Shown: one piece after another, positions 7,787 through 9,501 of the stretch | Numbering within the stretch: the stretch's first letter is position 1 | Layout: each line of letters starts with the position of its first letter | Assembly: GCA_902783205.1 (NCBI GenBank) | Contig: CACZQE010000051.1 | Coordinates: 1 to 9,501, forward strand | Direction of reading: 5' to 3' | Length of the DNA stretch: 9,501 bases | Origin: an uncultured Lachnospiraceae bacterium | Lineage (GTDB): Bacteria > Bacillota_A > Clostridia > Lachnospirales > Lachnospiraceae | Notes under the pieces: model-generated | What the model was told of the DNA's origin: nothing | The model's input: the letters and a program-made list of their open reading frames with translations, nothing else | Database searches by the model: none | Position numbers and translations under genes: made by a program

Positions 7787-9040
7787 TCAAACCTCCTTTA
7801 CTGCACATGCAGCGACATTTAAGAAACGTTCCTGAGTCTTCCACGATAAGCCCACCGGAGAAACCTGGGACAGGAATACCGCTACCATATCCCTGTCAGG
7901 CCACACGTTGAAAACGCTGCCCCAGTATCCGTGCCAGCCGTAGGAACCGTTTCCCATATAATTAAATGTTGTGTTAACCTGTGACTGCACATCCATCATA
8001 TAGCCCCAGGTGTGGCCGTAAATGGAAGGCCCGGCATGCCGGGTATAGGGCATGGTCATAAGGGATACCGCATGGGGACTTAAAATCCGCTTTCCGTTAC
8101 GCACGCCCCTGTCACAGAGCATCTGGGCAAATTGAAAATAATCGAGAGCAGTGCCGGTGAGTCCGGCAGAGATATTATAATAGTTTTTATAATCTGTGAA
8201 AGGAACCCGGGTATCACCGGTTCCCGGCACATCCATCTCCTTCAGAAGTTCCATGCTGCCGCATGCGAAAACATCGGGTATCCGGTCCCACTTGGATCTG
8301 TCCGGGTAAAAGGAAGTGTCTTTCATGTTCAGGGGATTAAATATATATTTTTTCAGGTAACAATTCAGGTCCATGCCGCTGACGATTTCCACCACCCTGC
8401 CCAGTACAATAGAAGAAAGGTTGGAATAGTCCCATCTGTCTCCGGGATGGGATGCAAGGGGCAGTCCTGCCAGCCGGTCCGCCATCTGGCCGATGGTAGT
8501 GTCAAGTGCTATGACCGAATCGTCGATTCCTGCTTCTTTGTAACATTTTGCGCAGTAGGCCGCCGCCGGATCTTCCAGTTCCAGATCTCGGATGGAGGCA
8601 ATGCCTGATGTCATGGTCAGCAGGTCGTGGACAGTGATTTCCCTTCTTGCGGGAACCAGCTGTATGCTCCCGTCTTCACAGGCTTCTGCCACTTTACAGC
8701 CGGCAAATGCCGGAATATAGTCGCTCAGAAGATCGGACGGCATGACCAGACCCCGGTCATATAGCTGCATCAGGGCTGCGGCACCGATTGTCTTGGACAT
8801 GGAGGCATAGCGGAATATGGCGTCTTTTTTCATTCTGACACCTTCCCTGGCCTCTCCGTAAGCTTTGAAGTGGACAATCTTTCCATGCCTTGCCACCAGG
8901 GTGACCATACCTTTCATGACCTTTTCCCTGATGGACCGCTCCATCACATCATCTATAAATGACAATGCCCGGGAGGACATGCCTGCAGATTCGGGCCTGC
9001 AGATTTCAAATGTTTTTTTATCCGTTGAATGCTTCGACAT
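7787..9040 (-). CDS. Serine hydrolase, class C beta-lactamase/esterase family
   Basis: This 417-residue protein carries the beta-lactamase fold (PF00144-type) found in class C beta-lactamases, D-aminopeptidases and EstB-like esterases. The SxxK motif is S80-M81-S82-K83, with S80 as nucleophile and K83 as general base. The Y-x-N motif is Y205-S206-N207 in WDYSNLSS. The third motif, normally KTG or HTG, is probably W-H-G-Y-W-G around residues 369-374. No signal peptide or membrane anchor is visible, so it should be cytoplasmic, unlike a true resistance beta-lactamase. With a tannase-family gene upstream and a sugar importer downstream, an esterase or deacylase role on the imported compound is the best inference; antibiotic hydrolysis is not supported. 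The ATG at 9040 overlaps the upstream gene by 23 bases and is preceded by AAGAGAAG. The gene ends four bases before the binding-protein start. Confidence 0.88.
   Translation of the reverse strand: MSKHSTDKKTFEICRPESAGMSSRALSFIDDVMERSIREKVMKGMVTLVARHGKIVHFKAYGEAREGVRMKKDAIFRYASMSKTIGAAALMQLYDRGLVMPSDLLSDYIPAFAGCKVAEACEDGSIQLVPARREITVHDLLTMTSGIASIRDLELEDPAAAYCAKCYKEAGIDDSVIALDTTIGQMADRLAGLPLASHPGDRWDYSNLSSIVLGRVVEIVSGMDLNCYLKKYIFNPLNMKDTSFYPDRSKWDRIPDVFACGSMELLKEMDVPGTGDTRVPFTDYKNYYNISAGLTGTALDYFQFAQMLCDRGVRNGKRILSPHAVSLMTMPYTRHAGPSIYGHTWGYMMDVQSQVNTTFNYMGNGSYGWHGYWGSVFNVWPDRDMVAVFLSQVSPVGLSWKTQERFLNVAACAVKEV
7791..7800 (-). promoter_or_regulatory. Very strong ribosome binding site for the solute-binding protein
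   Basis: TAAAGGAGGT on the minus strand is nearly fully complementary to the 16S rRNA 3' end and lies eight bases before the ATG at 7782. It is embedded in the last codons of the serine hydrolase gene. It is by far the strongest site in the cluster, fitting the need for excess binding protein. Confidence 0.8.
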
Positions 9041-9501
9041 AATCTTCTCTTACTACTTTATCTTCCAGGAAATCATAGTTGATCGTCCTGATTCTGCAGG
9101 GTATCCGGTCCTCTTCTGCCCAGGCCATGAGAGCTCTCATGCCATCTGCGTTGCACACGTTGGGGCCGTCCCAGTCAAAAAGTGCATGGCCTCCGTGGGG
9201 AGCTCTGAAAACACGGAAACAGCGGTCAAGATCACATTTTCCCGGAAAATAGGAAGAAGCCTTCCTGTAATAATCAACTGTGAGCTGATTGGGAGCGATG
9301 TGGTCGCCTGTCCCGTGTGTGATCATAAGTTTGCCGCCTCTTTTTGCCAGCCCTCTAAGGTCTCCGCCGTAAAAAGCGAATTCTTTAAATTCATCCTTAT
9401 GTTCAAGATAAATCTTCTCAAATGTCTCATATGTACAGCTTGCGAAGTCCCAGTCCGGATCACGGACCAGCCAGCGCAGAAACTGTACGGCAAAGGGAAT
9501 A
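9018..9501 (-). CDS. Tannase/feruloyl esterase family hydrolase, C-terminal part
   Basis: Only the last 160 residues are visible; the reading frame is open to the right window edge, so the nucleophile serine and N-terminus are outside. The pattern matches the C-terminal part of the tannase and feruloyl esterase family (PF07519): DPDWDF, then DLRGLAKRGGKL, HGTGDHIAPNQLTVDYY, and FRVFRAPHGGHALFDWDGP followed by a closing helix ALMAWAEE. By family alignment from memory, the acid of the catalytic triad would be the aspartate in HGTGDH (visible residue 66) and the histidine that of GGHALF (visible residue 105). The family hydrolyses ester bonds of gallate or hydroxycinnamate esters, but substrate cannot be assigned here. 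Fungal members and many bacterial ones have a cysteine right after the histidine; here it is alanine. The internal ATG at 9326 is not a credible start because conserved sequence continues upstream of it. The stop overlaps the serine hydrolase start. Confidence 0.78.
   Translation of the reverse strand, partial: IPFAVQFLRWLVRDPDWDFASCTYETFEKIYLEHKDEFKEFAFYGGDLRGLAKRGGKLMITHGTGDHIAPNQLTVDYYRKASSYFPGKCDLDRCFRVFRAPHGGHALFDWDGPNVCNADGMRALMAWAEEDRIPCRIRTINYDFLEDKVVREDYVEAFNG

Noticed and set aside
7785..7790. TTGACA on the minus strand just before the binding-protein ATG, resembling a -35 box
   Set aside because: No -10-like hexamer occurs at 16 to 18 bases downstream, and the site falls inside the ribosome binding site spacer.
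9018..9326. A complete 102-residue small protein starting at the ATG at 9326
   Set aside because: The same frame stays open to the window edge and the upstream residues match the tannase family, so this is only the end of a larger gene.
1..9501. CRISPR arrays, tRNA or rRNA genes, insertion sequences, inverted-repeat element ends
   Set aside because: Read on both strands, the window shows no regularly spaced repeats, transposase motifs or RNA gene signatures; coding density is near complete.

Overview
The window looks like chromosomal DNA of a Gram-positive member of the Clostridia, most likely Lachnospiraceae-like. The reasons are roughly balanced base composition, strong GGAGG-type ribosome binding sites, a lipoprotein-type solute-binding protein, and the order ruvA-ruvB-zapA-U32 peptidase. 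The taxonomic call is inference from style and gene order, since no database search was possible. Every supported gene lies on the minus strand, so transcription runs from high to low coordinates. No RNA genes, insertion sequences, CRISPR arrays or tRNAs were seen, and no stretch above 100 bases lacks a gene.

Region 1 (9501 to 3182) is a five-gene catabolic and transport cluster that enters the window already in progress. In transcription order it holds the C-terminal part of a tannase/feruloyl-esterase-family hydrolase, a cytoplasmic serine hydrolase of the class C beta-lactamase fold, a ribose-type lipoprotein sugar-binding protein, a fused protein carrying two ATPase domains plus a permease, and a second free-standing permease. 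The genes overlap or are separated by 4 to 26 bases, so they are probably one operon. A plausible but unproven model is that the transporter imports a small esterified or sugar-like compound and the two hydrolases deacylate it.

Region 2 (3181 to 3090) is the only real intergenic junction. It holds a weak hairpin with a T-run at the end of the transporter operon and a good extended -10 promoter reading into ruvA.

Region 3 (3089 to 1) is a housekeeping operon: ruvA (TTG start) and ruvB for Holliday junction branch migration, zapA for Z-ring assembly, and a U32-family protein that runs off the left edge and resembles the RlhA/TrhP RNA hydroxylation proteins.

The most unusual item is the 824-residue fusion of a complete RbsA-like tandem ATPase to an RbsC-like permease, paired with a separate second permease. 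This would give a full transporter from one copy of each chain. A+G-rich sequence with A7 and A6 runs lies exactly at the fusion junction. I did not find a convincingly undescribed system beyond this transporter/esterase cluster.
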